Source of the DNA: Clostridiales bacterium
Lineage (GTDB): Bacteria; Bacillota; Clostridia; Lachnospirales; Lachnospiraceae
Assembly (NCBI GenBank): GCA_019424245.1
Contig: JAHYZV010000006.1
Location: 66,043 to 130,042, forward strand
DNA length: 64,000 nt
Reading direction: 5' to 3'
Shown: positions 1-8,517 of the stretch, in pieces
How the letters are laid out: every line of letters begins with the position of its first letter
Position numbering within the stretch: position 1 is the first letter of the stretch
The notes under the pieces: model-generated
Told to the model about the DNA's origin: nothing
The model's input: the letters and a program-made list of their open reading frames with translations, nothing else
Databases searched by the model: none
Made by a program: the position numbers and the translations under genes

Positions 1-584
1 ACCATCTGCTCGATTACCTTATATGGTACTGTTGCAATATCAGCTCCTGCAAGTGCACAGTCTGTAATATGTATTGGATTTCTTACACTTGCACAGATAA
101 TCTCTGTCTTAAGATCATAGTTTGCAAATATATCTGCAATATCCTGAATAAGATTAATTCCAGGCTGTGATATGTCATCAAGTCTTCCAAGGAAAGGAGA
201 CACATATGCTGCACCTGCTCTTGCAGCTAAAAGTGCCTGATTAGCTGAGAATATTAATGTAACATTAACCTTTATTCCCTCAGATGATAACACCTTAGTA
301 GCCTTAAGACCTTCAACTGTCATAGGAATCTTAACAACCATGTTAGGATGGATTGCTGCAATCTCCCTTCCCTCTTTAATCATTCCTTCTGCATCCTCTG
401 TAGTAGCCTTAACCTCGCCACTTATAGGTCCGTCAACAATAGATGTAATCTCCTTTATAACTTCCTTGAAATCTCTTCCTTCTTTGGCAATAAGAGATGG
501 ATTAGTAGTTACTCCACAGATAACTCCCATGTCATTAGCCTTACGGATATCCTCAACATTTGCAGTATCAATAAAAAACTTCAT
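1..584 (-). CDS. Transaldolase of the short FSA/TAL family, C-terminus cut by window edge
   Basis: About 194 residues are visible; the family is usually about 215, so only the last part lies outside the window. The ATG at 584 follows a CGAGGAGAA ribosome site. The TIM-barrel aldolase forms a Schiff base with the lysine in VVKIPMT (Lys85). Glu57 (in SGEVKA) and Phe131 (in SPFLGR) are the residues expected in true transaldolases of this short family rather than in fructose-6-phosphate aldolase, which has Gln and Tyr there. It would move a dihydroxyacetone unit between sugar phosphates in the non-oxidative pentose phosphate pathway. It lies 21 bases after xylulokinase, so it is probably the last step of the same pentose-catabolic operon. 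Confidence 0.9.
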   Translation of the reverse strand, partial: MKFFIDTANVEDIRKANDMGVICGVTTNPSLIAKEGRDFKEVIKEITSIVDGPISGEVKATTEDAEGMIKEGREIAAIHPNMVVKIPMTVEGLKATKVLSSEGIKVNVTLIFSANQALLAARAGAAYVSPFLGRLDDISQPGINLIQDIADIFANYDLKTEIICASVRNPIHITDCALAGADIATVPYKVIEQM

Positions 585-605
585 TATAAAATTCTCCTCG
601 TATAA

Positions 606-2084
606 TCACTCATTAATTGTTCTGAACACATTCTTTATTGCAGGATAGATACATCTGAACTTATTGTACTTATCCTCGTATCTTTCTATTATCTTCTCGT
701 CCGGCCTTATTGTCTTTCGTACTTTAACGAGAGCATTAGACGCATCTTCAACGCAATTATACTCCCCGGCTGCAACCATGGCAAGCATTGCCGCACCCAT
801 AGCAGGACCTTCCTCTGACTCTAACAGTTCCACAGGAATTCCAAGTACATTAGCCATAATCTTGCACCACAGTTCTGACTTAGCGCCACCACCGCACATA
901 CGGGTTGACTCCACCTTAATACTGAGACTCTTAGCAACCTCGAAGCAGTCCCTTATTGCAAATGCAACGCCTTCCAGAACTGCCTGTGTCATATCCTTAC
1001 GCTCAGTATCCATTGTCATTCCTGTAAATGTGCCTCTTGCAAATTCGTCATTATGCGGTGATCTCTCACCCATCAGATATGGAAGGAAATACACATTATT
1101 ATTGCCAAGGTCATCATCTGTTATCTGCGACTGTTCACCTGCATAATCATTAGTTCCGAGTATCTTGTCCATCCACCATCCATTAGCTGAAGCTGCACTT
1201 AATATACAGCCCATAAGATGATATTTCCCATCCGCATGTGCGAAAGAATGAAGTGCATTATTGGAATCCACTCCGAATTCCTTGCTTGAAATGAATATTG
1301 TACCGCTTGTTCCCAAAGAAACATTACAATGTCCGTCACCGACAGTACCAGTGCCTACTGCAGCAGCTGCATTATCACCTGCACCGGCTGCAACAATTAC
1401 TTCACATCCTATTCCAAGCTCATCAGCAATATCCTTCTTTACAGTACCAACGCACTCACTACTTTCAAAGATGCGTGGCATCTGTGCTTCTGTCACGCCA
1501 CATATATCAAGCATCTGACGCGACCAACGCCTGTTCTTCACATCAAACAGCAACATGCCCGATGCATCTGAAACATCTGTACAATGCACACCTGTAAGAC
1601 GATACGCAATATAATCCTTTGGAAGCATTATCTTGTCTATCTTAGCAAAATTATCCGGTTCATTCTCCTTCACCCACAATATCTTAGGTGCTGTAAAACC
1701 TGCAAATGCAATATTTGCTGTATATTCTGATAACTTATCCCTGCCTATCACTTCATTCAGGTACTCACACTGCTTCGTTGTTCTTCCGTCATTCCATAAA
1801 ATAGCCGGTCTAATAACCTCATCATTCTTATCAAGAATAACAAGTCCATGCATCTGTCCACCAAAGCTGATACCACCAACTGTTGATTCATCCTGTCCGT
1901 CAAGCAGCTCCTTCATGCCTTCTATACAAGCATCATACCAGTCATAAGGATTCTGCTCTGACCAGCCGGCCTTAGGGTAATCAATCGGATAACTCTTAGA
2001 CACATTTGCAATAATATGTCCTGCTGTGTCCATAAGAACAATCTTGACCGACGAAGTTCCAAGGTCAATTCCTATATAATTCAT
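606..2084 (-). CDS. xylB: Xylulokinase (FGGY carbohydrate kinase)
   Basis: A 492-residue FGGY-family kinase, the normal length for xylulokinase. The N-terminus MNYIGIDLGTSSVK carries the phosphate-1 loop of the actin-like fold. GGISFGGQMHG and the catalytic-aspartate segment GAGDNAAAAVGTG match XylB. The C-terminal ATP-binding segment CGGGAKSELWCKIMANVLG is also present. It phosphorylates D-xylulose (or a related ketose) with ATP in the cytoplasm. The ATG follows AAGGAG. It sits between a FucI/AraA-like isomerase upstream and a transaldolase downstream, an isomerase-kinase-transaldolase order that feeds a pentose into the pentose phosphate pathway. The exact ketose cannot be fixed from sequence, because FGGY members swap substrates easily. 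Confidence 0.92.
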   Translation of the reverse strand: MNYIGIDLGTSSVKIVLMDTAGHIIANVSKSYPIDYPKAGWSEQNPYDWYDACIEGMKELLDGQDESTVGGISFGGQMHGLVILDKNDEVIRPAILWNDGRTTKQCEYLNEVIGRDKLSEYTANIAFAGFTAPKILWVKENEPDNFAKIDKIMLPKDYIAYRLTGVHCTDVSDASGMLLFDVKNRRWSRQMLDICGVTEAQMPRIFESSECVGTVKKDIADELGIGCEVIVAAGAGDNAAAAVGTGTVGDGHCNVSLGTSGTIFISSKEFGVDSNNALHSFAHADGKYHLMGCILSAASANGWWMDKILGTNDYAGEQSQITDDDLGNNNVYFLPYLMGERSPHNDEFARGTFTGMTMDTERKDMTQAVLEGVAFAIRDCFEVAKSLSIKVESTRMCGGGAKSELWCKIMANVLGIPVELLESEEGPAMGAAMLAMVAAGEYNCVEDASNALVKVRKTIRPDEKIIERYEDKYNKFRCIYPAIKNVFRTINE

Positions 2085-2127
2085 GCCAGACTCCTTTCCA
2101 CAATCATATATCTATAACCGCACCTGT

Positions 2128-3612
2128 TTATGCAAATGGGTTCTCGCTCTTGTAAAGCATGCCCTTAGGCTGGTTGAATGACACATTCTCAACACCGATA
2201 TACTTAAACACATCAAAAAGTGTCTTTCCAAAATGTCCGAATGCAACTGCACCATGATGTGGAAAATTGCCTTCAATAAGCACATGTCTGTAGAATCTTC
2301 CCATCTCTGGAATAGCAAATATACCTATTGCACCAAATGAACGTGTTCTTACCGGAAGAACTTCACCCTGTGCTATGTAAGCGGAAAGCTTGTTATCTGA
2401 TGAATTCTGGAGTCTGAAAAATGTGATATCTCCCGGAACGATATCCCCTTCAAGTGTACCATTAGTAACTTCTTCAGGAAGTGAACGTGCCATAATCATC
2501 TGGTTTCTCATCTCGCAGAATGACAATTTGCTTGATGCAGTGTTGCCACAATGGAATCCCATAAATGTATCCTTCTGTGTATATGCATATCTGCCTGCGA
2601 TATCCTCATTGTAGATATCTGCTGGAACTGTATTATTAATATCAAGAAGTGTAACAATATCGTCACTTACAACTTCTCCGATAAATTCACTCAATGCACC
2701 ATATATATCAACCTCGCATGATACAGGTATTCCTCTTGAAGTAAGTCTTGAGTTGACATAACAAGGAACACATCCGAACTGTGTCTGGAATGCCGGCCAG
2801 CATTTACCTGCTACTGCAACATATTTTCTTGAGCCCTTATGTGATTCAACCCAGTCAGTTAATGTAAGCTCATACTGTGCGAGTCTGCTTAAGATTTCAG
2901 GCTTTTTATTTCCTGTACCAAGCTCTTTTTCCATATCCCTTACAACATCAGGAATTCTTTCATCTCCTGCATGCTTATTAAAGCTCTCGAATAAATCAAG
3001 CTCTGAATTTTCCTCAATCTCAACACCAAGATTATATAGACCTGCGATTGGTGCATTACATGCAAGGAAATTGTTAGGTCTTGGACCAAAGCTGATAATC
3101 TTAAGATTGCTTAATGCGTATACCGCCTTTGCTACAGGTATGAATTCATGAATCATATCTGCACATTCTTCTGCTGTTCCAACAGGATACTCCGGAATAT
3201 ATGCTTTAACTCCACGAAGCTTAAGATTATAGCTTGCATTAAGCATTCCACAATAAGCATCGCCTCGTCCCTGAACAAGACCTCCATTAGCTGATGTCTC
3301 CTCTGCTGCCGCAATGAACATCTTAGGTCCGTTGAAATTTTTTGCAAGCATTGTCTCAGCAATCTCAGGTCCGAAATTACCAAGATATACACAGAGTGCA
3401 TTACATCCTGCATTCTTAATATCCTCAAGTGCCTGCATCATATGTATCTCACTCTCAACGATACATACCGGACATTCATAGATATCCCCCTTGCCATACT
3501 TTGCTTCATATGCCTTTACAAGATTCTGTCTTCTTGTAACTGAAAGTGATTCTGGAAAGCAGTCTCTTGAAACTGCAACAATACCGATTTTCATAACTGG
3601 TGTATTATTCAT
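2128..3612 (-). CDS. L-fucose/arabinose isomerase-family protein (FucI/AraA-like)
   Basis: A 494-residue protein with the FucI/AraA fold: an N-terminal Rossmann-like part (IGIVAVSRDCFPESL, then YECPVCIVESE) and a C-terminal isomerase domain with MGFHCGNTASS and the late segment FPHHGAVAFGHFGK. Isomerases of this group convert an aldose to a ketose using Mn2+. The start ATG follows AAGGAGATAAGTT. It is followed 43 bases on by xylulokinase, and DUF4867 precedes it by 17 bases. The neighbouring kinase suggests the product is a ketopentose such as xylulose or ribulose. It is clearly diverged from classical FucI (about 590 residues), so I leave the symbol blank and do not name the substrate. Confidence 0.75.
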   Translation of the reverse strand: MNNTPVMKIGIVAVSRDCFPESLSVTRRQNLVKAYEAKYGKGDIYECPVCIVESEIHMMQALEDIKNAGCNALCVYLGNFGPEIAETMLAKNFNGPKMFIAAAEETSANGGLVQGRGDAYCGMLNASYNLKLRGVKAYIPEYPVGTAEECADMIHEFIPVAKAVYALSNLKIISFGPRPNNFLACNAPIAGLYNLGVEIEENSELDLFESFNKHAGDERIPDVVRDMEKELGTGNKKPEILSRLAQYELTLTDWVESHKGSRKYVAVAGKCWPAFQTQFGCVPCYVNSRLTSRGIPVSCEVDIYGALSEFIGEVVSDDIVTLLDINNTVPADIYNEDIAGRYAYTQKDTFMGFHCGNTASSKLSFCEMRNQMIMARSLPEEVTNGTLEGDIVPGDITFFRLQNSSDNKLSAYIAQGEVLPVRTRSFGAIGIFAIPEMGRFYRHVLIEGNFPHHGAVAFGHFGKTLFDVFKYIGVENVSFNQPKGMLYKSENPFA

Positions 3613-3629
3613 AACTTATCTCCTTTAAC

Positions 3630-4235
3630 CTATACTGTTATATTCTCTCCCCTTAAGCCGTTAAATGCTCCATCTATATGAGCATCTTCATGGGCTATCA
3701 GCCATTTATTAGATGCAGCAAGCAACTTGTCTTCTGCTGTTGCATGAGTATTAACTACATCAAGATTAGTTCCCTTTGGAAGTACAACTACGCACTTAAA
3801 GCCCTGTCCATCCACACCGCATGGTGCATAATGAAGAGTTGTTGCATACACCTCAATAGCAGTTCCCTCAGGCACAAAAAATCCTTCAACCTTAGATGTC
3901 TCATATGTAAAATCGTCTTTCACATCTTCTCTGCTACCAAGCAGCAGAATCATATCTGTTGCCGCAATATTAACTTCTGAACTTCTGTGATATTCCAGTG
4001 CATTAAGTTTCTGGTTATGTCCATTACAATACCCTGTCTGTACAGGACATCCACCATATATACTCTCTTCCATTACCTTATGAATCTGTGTATTTTCAAG
4101 CTTTTCATCACCTGCAACATATACAACATCTTCAGGCATATCATACGAATCCATAAGTTTCACTATTTCACTGGTATCAATATCAGCAATAACTCTGCCA
4201 TATTTCTTAAATCCAGCATCCAATACACTCTGCAA
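3630..4235 (-). CDS. DUF4867 family protein of a sugar-catabolic operon
   Basis: About 201 residues with the look of DUF4867: a mainly beta, cupin-like protein with YATTLHYAPCGVD and CVVVLPKGTN near the C-terminus, no signal peptide and no membrane segment. The frame stays open to 4256, but AAGGAGG lies inside that extension, 8 bases before a TTG at 4235, so I place the start at the TTG. From memory, DUF4867 genes occur beside fucose-isomerase-like genes in Firmicutes. A role as an epimerase, lactonase-like or sugar-binding accessory enzyme is inference only. It is the first gene of the operon with the isomerase, xylulokinase and transaldolase. Confidence 0.65.
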   Translation of the reverse strand: MQSVLDAGFKKYGRVIADIDTSEIVKLMDSYDMPEDVVYVAGDEKLENTQIHKVMEESIYGGCPVQTGYCNGHNQKLNALEYHRSSEVNIAATDMILLLGSREDVKDDFTYETSKVEGFFVPEGTAIEVYATTLHYAPCGVDGQGFKCVVVLPKGTNLDVVNTHATAEDKLLAASNKWLIAHEDAHIDGAFNGLRGENITV

Positions 4236-4323
4236 AAACACTACCTCCTTTTTCAACTCATGTTAAACTTTTATAAAGTATCTTTCTAAAAGTCATTCTA
4301 TCACTGTTTTATTTCTAATTCAA

Positions 4324-4386
4324 TAAAAAAATCTCCGATTATCAAAAATGTATCCTGAAAGATACACTCCCAATAACCGGAGATTA
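4324..4386 (-). terminator. Rho-independent terminator with a nested hairpin
   Basis: Arms at 4330-4342 and 4373-4385 pair over 13 positions (one G-U pair in the minus-strand RNA) and are followed on the minus strand by a run of seven T. A second hairpin lies inside the loop: tgtatc (4349-4354) pairs with gataca (4361-4366). It ends the permease transcript and separates it from the DUF4867 operon. The inner stem is unusual for a simple terminator. Confidence 0.75.
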
Positions 4387-4411
4387 ATATTAATATGTTA
4401 AATTGCCAATC

Positions 4412-5269
4412 TTACAATATAATCTTTGATAATGCATCAATTATAATTCCCCATGCTACACCACTCACATAAAGAATCGCAAGAATTCTAAAATTATCCT
4501 TCATATCATCGTTCTCTCTGAACAGCACAAGAATACCTACTCCCGAACCGGCAAGCAGTCCTGCCATAAGAGAGCCAAGTCCAAGTACGCCTTCAATATA
4601 AAGCTGTGTTAATACTACTGATGATGCACAGTTAGGAATAAGACCTATAATTCCCGCTATCAATGGTCCAATAACAGGCTTATTAAGTATAAGATTTCCC
4701 AAAGTCTCTTCACCAACAAAGTGAATTAAAGTATTAAGTGCAAAAGATATAACAACAATAAATGCAAATATAGTTATTGTATGTCTTAACGCTGACTTAA
4801 ATATGCTTGTCTCACAGCCACAGTGGTCATGATCACATACATGTCCAATCTTTTCTACCATATTATAACTTTTCTTGCTTCTTCTCACTATCAGATCAAT
4901 TACAACACCCATTATAAGACCTATAAAAACCTTAATGAGTATAAGCTTGACAAGCACTAATACATCTACCTGTTCTGATAAAAATACTGGTATCATCTCG
5001 TCTGAAGTAGACATAAAGATGGCAATAAGCGTTCCCATAGTAATTACTTTACCTGCATACAGGTTAGATGCCGCTGTAGAAAAACCACACTGTGGAACAG
5101 CTCCAAGTAAAGCTCCTATAACAGGCCCAGCCTTGCCAGAATCCTTAACAAACTTCTTCGTCCTGGCACTTGTCTTATGTTCAAGATACTCCATAGCAAG
5201 ATAAGTCAGAAAAAGAAACGGCAACAGTTTAACACTATCAATGATAGTATCAAATACCACATCCATCAT
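4412..5269 (-). CDS. Putative polytopic heavy-metal exporter (ArsP_2-like permease)
   Basis: A strongly hydrophobic protein of about 285 residues with roughly eight to ten membrane segments in two pseudo-repeats. GALLGAVPQCGFSTAASNLY in the first half is mirrored by IAGIIGLIPNCASSVVLTQL in the second, each with a Pro-x-Cys pair. A central cytoplasmic loop holds HVCDHDHCGC, a likely metal-binding cluster. This layout fits the 10-TM putative heavy-metal exporter family, variously annotated as arsenic efflux or manganese transporter. The frame is open from a GTG at 5302, but AAGGAC lies just before TTG 5278 and ATG 5269, so the true start is one of these; I use the ATG. The ion transported is unknown. 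Confidence 0.7.
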   Translation of the reverse strand: MMDVVFDTIIDSVKLLPFLFLTYLAMEYLEHKTSARTKKFVKDSGKAGPVIGALLGAVPQCGFSTAASNLYAGKVITMGTLIAIFMSTSDEMIPVFLSEQVDVLVLVKLILIKVFIGLIMGVVIDLIVRRSKKSYNMVEKIGHVCDHDHCGCETSIFKSALRHTITIFAFIVVISFALNTLIHFVGEETLGNLILNKPVIGPLIAGIIGLIPNCASSVVLTQLYIEGVLGLGSLMAGLLAGSGVGILVLFRENDDMKDNFRILAILYVSGVAWGIIIDALSKIIL

Positions 5270-5317
5270 GATATACAATCGTCCTTTCTTAAAAACAGTC
5301 ACATAGTTACATATTCA

Positions 5318-5908
5318 TTATGCCTTGGCAAAAAGCTTCTTATAAGGTTCTTCTCCCGAAAACACCTTTCTTGCTTTCTCTGATCTTTTCATAATAAGCT
5401 TTGTAAAAAAATAACCTATTACTCCATACAGTGATCCAAGTAACAGACTCGCAAGTACATCTGTTGGATAATGAACTGTAAGATATAATCTTGAAACTGC
5501 AATCAGAGCTGCAAGTATAACTGCGGGAATTCCTTTCTTTCTGTCCCACAATATAATAGCTAATGCCGCTGCAAAAGAAGCTGATGTATGTCCTGATGGG
5601 AAAGACCAGTCCTTAATGCCATTAAAGATTCCATAAAGATTCTCAAATGTCGGATCTGCATTGAATGGTCTTATTCTTGCTGACAGATTCTTCATAATTC
5701 CGTTACACATAATAAGTGACAGAATAAGTCCAATTGCCATACTAAGTCCTAACTTTCTGTCTTTCTTAAATACCGGTATAAATAAGAACGCCGCACATAA
5801 TAAAATCCAGAATATTCCAGCATTTCCAAGACAGGTTATAGCATACATAACCGGATCTGTTACAGGATTATGTAATGATTCAAACCAGTGTAAAATCTGA
5901 AGTTCCAT
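5318..5908 (-). CDS. PAP2-family membrane phosphatase
   Basis: A 196-residue, six-helix membrane protein with all three phosphatase motifs of the PAP2 superfamily: KNLSARIRP (motif 1), PSGHT (motif 2, catalytic His) and SRLYLTVHYPTD (motif 3, nucleophilic His). Family members dephosphorylate undecaprenyl pyrophosphate, phosphatidic acid or related lipid phosphates on the outer face of the membrane. The length fits the bacterial UppP-like BcrC/YodM group, but the substrate cannot be fixed. The ATG follows AAGGAG. A good promoter lies upstream, so it is probably transcribed alone or with the downstream permease. Confidence 0.88.
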   Translation of the reverse strand: MELQILHWFESLHNPVTDPVMYAITCLGNAGIFWILLCAAFLFIPVFKKDRKLGLSMAIGLILSLIMCNGIMKNLSARIRPFNADPTFENLYGIFNGIKDWSFPSGHTSASFAAALAIILWDRKKGIPAVILAALIAVSRLYLTVHYPTDVLASLLLGSLYGVIGYFFTKLIMKRSEKARKVFSGEEPYKKLFAKA

Positions 5909-5962
5909 AATAATCTCCTTATCATATCATTCTAGTACGCTCCTTTTCAGGCACACCAGAAT

Positions 5963-5991
5963 ATTCTATGATATAAGAAAACATTTGTCAA
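5963..5991 (-). promoter_or_regulatory. Sigma-A promoter for the PAP2 gene
   Basis: On the minus strand TTGACA (5991-5986), a 17-base spacer and TAGAAT (5968-5963) make a near-consensus promoter 55 bases before the PAP2 start. The -35 box overlaps the stop codon of the preceding pilus gene, so the two units abut with no spare DNA. Confidence 0.7.
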
Positions 5992-6389
5992 TTAAAGGAA
6001 TACGTTTTTTCATAGTAACATTTTCCTGTTCTTCCACCAAATGGATATTCATATTCTTCTGTAACTCCAATCTGAAACAACCCTCTGTCTAAATCTGAAT
6101 CTATAAGTTTAACAGTAACATTACCATCTGATGCAACTCTTTCACTTAAAACCACACAAAATTCTTCCATCAGATCAGTCAGTATCTGTTGTCTTTTCCC
6201 AGCATCATATGTTGTAAAATATTTATCAGCATATACATCACCCATCCTGTCAAATGCAAAATCCATTGCACCGTCAAGACTTCTGTTGACTTCATCTCTT
6301 CTAATATTGTTTCCTGTTATCGACGCATGTATCATGACTATTAACGCTATAACAACAATAATACCACTACATGTAATAACTCCTCTCAA
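5988..6389 (-). CDS. TadE-like pseudopilin (last gene of Tad-like locus)
   Basis: 133 residues with one N-terminal membrane helix (VITCSGIIVVIALIVMIHAS) and a soluble, probably extracytoplasmic remainder rich in Asp and Tyr. I recognise no named domain. The single N-terminal helix, the size and the position at the end of a locus with a CpaF ATPase and a TadB/TadC platform suggest a TadE/TadF-like minor pilin. No in-frame ATG lies near the beginning; the best start is a TTG preceded by GAAGATAT, just after the stop of the previous gene. Start and function are both tentative. Confidence 0.55.
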   Translation of the reverse strand: MRGVITCSGIIVVIALIVMIHASITGNNIRRDEVNRSLDGAMDFAFDRMGDVYADKYFTTYDAGKRQQILTDLMEEFCVVLSERVASDGNVTVKLIDSDLDRGLFQIGVTEEYEYPFGGRTGKCYYEKTYSFN

Positions 6390-6395
6390 ATATCT

Positions 6396-6770
6396 TCAGC
6401 TTACAAAGTAACGTGCAAGTCCTTTATATGTATGTTGCGAAGAATAACCAAACATAGCCGCAGACAGCGGATATTCCAGTGTGTATTCTATATATTCATA
6501 ATCACCTGCCCTGCTTACGTCTCCATATGTAAGCCTCATACCCCCTTTCTGAACTGACCTGGCTAACACATAAAGCTTCTTATCTCTAGCTTCCTCTGAT
6601 AATTCACTATCAGGAATATCCCCACAATATGCTTCAATATAATTCTCAATATACTGGCTTATCTCTCCTGCATCAGAAACTCTCTGATTAATCCTTATGA
6701 AATCAATAGAAAAGAAACATACCAATGCAAATATAACAAGATAAACTGATGTCTCAATTATCCCCTTCAT
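6396..6770 (-). CDS. TadE-like pseudopilin
   Basis: 124 residues with a type-IV-pilin-like layout: a short positive N-terminus, one hydrophobic helix (SVYLVIFALVCFFSIDFI) and a soluble domain starting with a helix (ISQYIENYIEAYCGD). This resembles TadE-family minor pilins, which also carry one N-terminal helix. The ATG follows GGGGGTATTA. It starts 18 bases after the second tiny pilin-like gene and ends six bases before the next pseudopilin, so it is co-transcribed with the pilus genes. The identity rests on topology and context, not on a clear motif. Confidence 0.55.
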   Translation of the reverse strand: MKGIIETSVYLVIFALVCFFSIDFIRINQRVSDAGEISQYIENYIEAYCGDIPDSELSEEARDKKLYVLARSVQKGGMRLTYGDVSRAGDYEYIEYTLEYPLSAAMFGYSSQHTYKGLARYFVS

Positions 6771-6788
6771 TAATACCCCCTTTATCTG

Positions 6789-6926
6789 CTATCCAAGGCA
6801 TGAACCTATCACACCTAAAAGTATATTTCTGTACGCAGACATAGACATTCCAATCATTGTCATGGCAACCACCACTGCACACATTCCTATTACTGCTTCT
6901 CCGTATGTATTAATAACATCCTTCAT
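6789..6926 (-). CDS. Tiny Flp-like pilin candidate (45 aa)
   Basis: ATG at 6926, stop TAG at 6789. The product is 45 residues: MKDVINTYGEAVIGMCAVV, then a hydrophobic stretch to a short tail. The arrangement (short polar head, Tyr-Gly, then one long hydrophobic helix) is that of Flp/Fap-type major pilins of Tad systems. It overlaps the previous tiny gene by four bases (ATGA) and has GGGGTGA as ribosome site, so the two are translationally coupled. No clear prepilin peptidase site can be named. Confidence 0.6.
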   Translation of the reverse strand: MKDVINTYGEAVIGMCAVVVAMTMIGMSMSAYRNILLGVIGSCLG

Positions 6927-7030
6927 ATTCTTATCACCCCTGTAAAGATATTTCCAAAAATATTAATCATTGAATAAGATACAATCAGTCCAATTATCAC
7001 TCCTGCATATTCATCAATAATATGATTCAT
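6923..7030 (-). CDS. Tiny Flp-like membrane peptide (35 aa)
   Basis: ATG at 7030 preceded by TTGGAGGTG eight bases upstream; stop TGA at 6923 inside the next gene's start. The 35 residues (MNHIIDEYAGVIIGLIVSYS, then a short tail) follow the same plan as its two small neighbours at 6789 and 9566: an acidic/aromatic head followed by one membrane helix. Too short for confident family assignment, but the strong ribosome site and coupling argue that it is translated. Likely a pilin-like or assembly peptide of the Tad-like locus. Confidence 0.55.
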   Translation of the reverse strand: MNHIIDEYAGVIIGLIVSYSMINIFGNIFTGVIRI

Positions 7031-7047
7031 ATAATATACACCTCCAA

Positions 7048-8517
7048 TTATAAGTACATATTAACAACTAACATCATATCAACCGCCATCTTAAATGCCA
7101 CAAAAAAAGTTGGTATATACTCAGAAAATCTCATCATGCTTGTACTGTCAAGATATCTGGCAGCCTCTGCCTTATCTGATAATTCATAATTTCTTCTTAC
7201 GAGAGCATTAATCGTCTGATTCATGCTGTCCCTGTCTAGATCTCCTATTGAATACAACATTCTGACTGCCGATTGGATATCCATCACATCAAATTCATTT
7301 AAGAAACTATAATATGGCATGATATCAGATGGATTGAGTTCAATCTCATATATAAACTTTCCTAAAGATTCTTTCATGATAACAGGACAGCTATCATAAG
7401 TATCTTCAACTGCTGACAATAATGGTTTATTTTCAAGATTAACTGCTAAGTCTCTTAGCCATTCTGTAAAACCACAATATAAGTCATTCTTAATTCTTCC
7501 TGCTGAACCTTTTCTCTGTGTAAATGGCGTTATTATAAACAGAAACATAACTGCAGCAACACATATCGCCGCAATCTTTAACTGTACTAATACGAGAATT
7601 ATCACTGTAAGCAGCATAATCCCCCATAACGGAATCATCTTTAAAGTAATCTTCTTTGCTTCCGACTTAAATACATTATTATAATCACGCATTATCTGCT
7701 TATCTGTTCTGGCTTCTCCTATCCAGTCACAACCATAATGCTTACGGGTATATATGTAAAACAGCATGCATAGAACAACAAACACAATGGAAACGCACTG
7801 ATATGCCAGAGTATCTGTTATGCTAAGCGGCTCTTTTGAAAACATATTAAGAGTACTGCACATAACGGTAGTAAGCATTGCAAGCACCATGCTTATCATT
7901 ATTCCTATAGTAATATCCCGCTTTATCTTTCTTATCTCTGACTGATACTTATATACATTATTAACCCATCTGTCAAAATCCTCCAGAAGCACTTCCATTG
8001 CTCCTGTGTATCGTCCACCCTTTTCTTCTACACTGACTAAGAACTTATGAAGTGTCCGTATTCTTGAACAATCATATTCTTCTTCAACAATCTTCAATGC
8101 ATCTTCATATACTCTTTCCCCCATTCCATATTGAAGTTCTTCAATTGCCCGTGAAAGACATCTCTTCAGTCTTCCGCTGCTGATTGCATACGCATCCTGA
8201 AGTGCAATATTAACCTTCGGATTCCTGATAAACGAGTATGTCATCTGGTGAAGATACACATCCACATCTGCAAATCTTGACGCTTTACTTCTTTCCATAA
8301 AATAATTCCTTACCAGTCCGGGAATCATAATTACAGCCAGAATCATAACAAATAACGCTGCGATATAATTAATTCTGTACAACAGACATGCACCATATAC
8401 AGCAACTCCTGCAAGCATGGTTGATAAAACAAATCTTCTTACAGACATAACGCCATTCAGATCTGCAATATCCTCCATTAACTGCTTTACAGATAAATAT
8501 CTTAATATCTTCTTCAA
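7048..8517 (-). CDS. Fused TadB-TadC-like secretion platform protein (two T2SS-F domains)
   Basis: About 489 residues forming two tandem halves, each with flanking membrane helices around a cytoplasmic helical bundle. The first half has helices near residues 30-75 and 205-260 around a segment with VEEKGGRYTGAMEVLLEDFD. The second has helices near 295-335 and 465-490 around ECGFTEWLRDLAVN-type sequence (actual: CGFTEWLRDLAVNLENKPLL). In classical Tad systems TadB and TadC are separate proteins of about 300 residues; here one chain appears to do both jobs. The frame opens at ATG 8529, but GGAGG lies just before TTG 8517, and TTGA overlaps the ATPase stop by four bases, so coupled initiation at TTG is likely. 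Confidence 0.7.
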   Translation of the reverse strand: MKKILRYLSVKQLMEDIADLNGVMSVRRFVLSTMLAGVAVYGACLLYRINYIAALFVMILAVIMIPGLVRNYFMERSKASRFADVDVYLHQMTYSFIRNPKVNIALQDAYAISSGRLKRCLSRAIEELQYGMGERVYEDALKIVEEEYDCSRIRTLHKFLVSVEEKGGRYTGAMEVLLEDFDRWVNNVYKYQSEIRKIKRDITIGIMISMVLAMLTTVMCSTLNMFSKEPLSITDTLAYQCVSIVFVVLCMLFYIYTRKHYGCDWIGEARTDKQIMRDYNNVFKSEAKKITLKMIPLWGIMLLTVIILVLVQLKIAAICVAAVMFLFIITPFTQRKGSAGRIKNDLYCGFTEWLRDLAVNLENKPLLSAVEDTYDSCPVIMKESLGKFIYEIELNPSDIMPYYSFLNEFDVMDIQSAVRMLYSIGDLDRDSMNQTINALVRRNYELSDKAEAARYLDSTSMMRFSEYIPTFFVAFKMAVDMMLVVNMYL

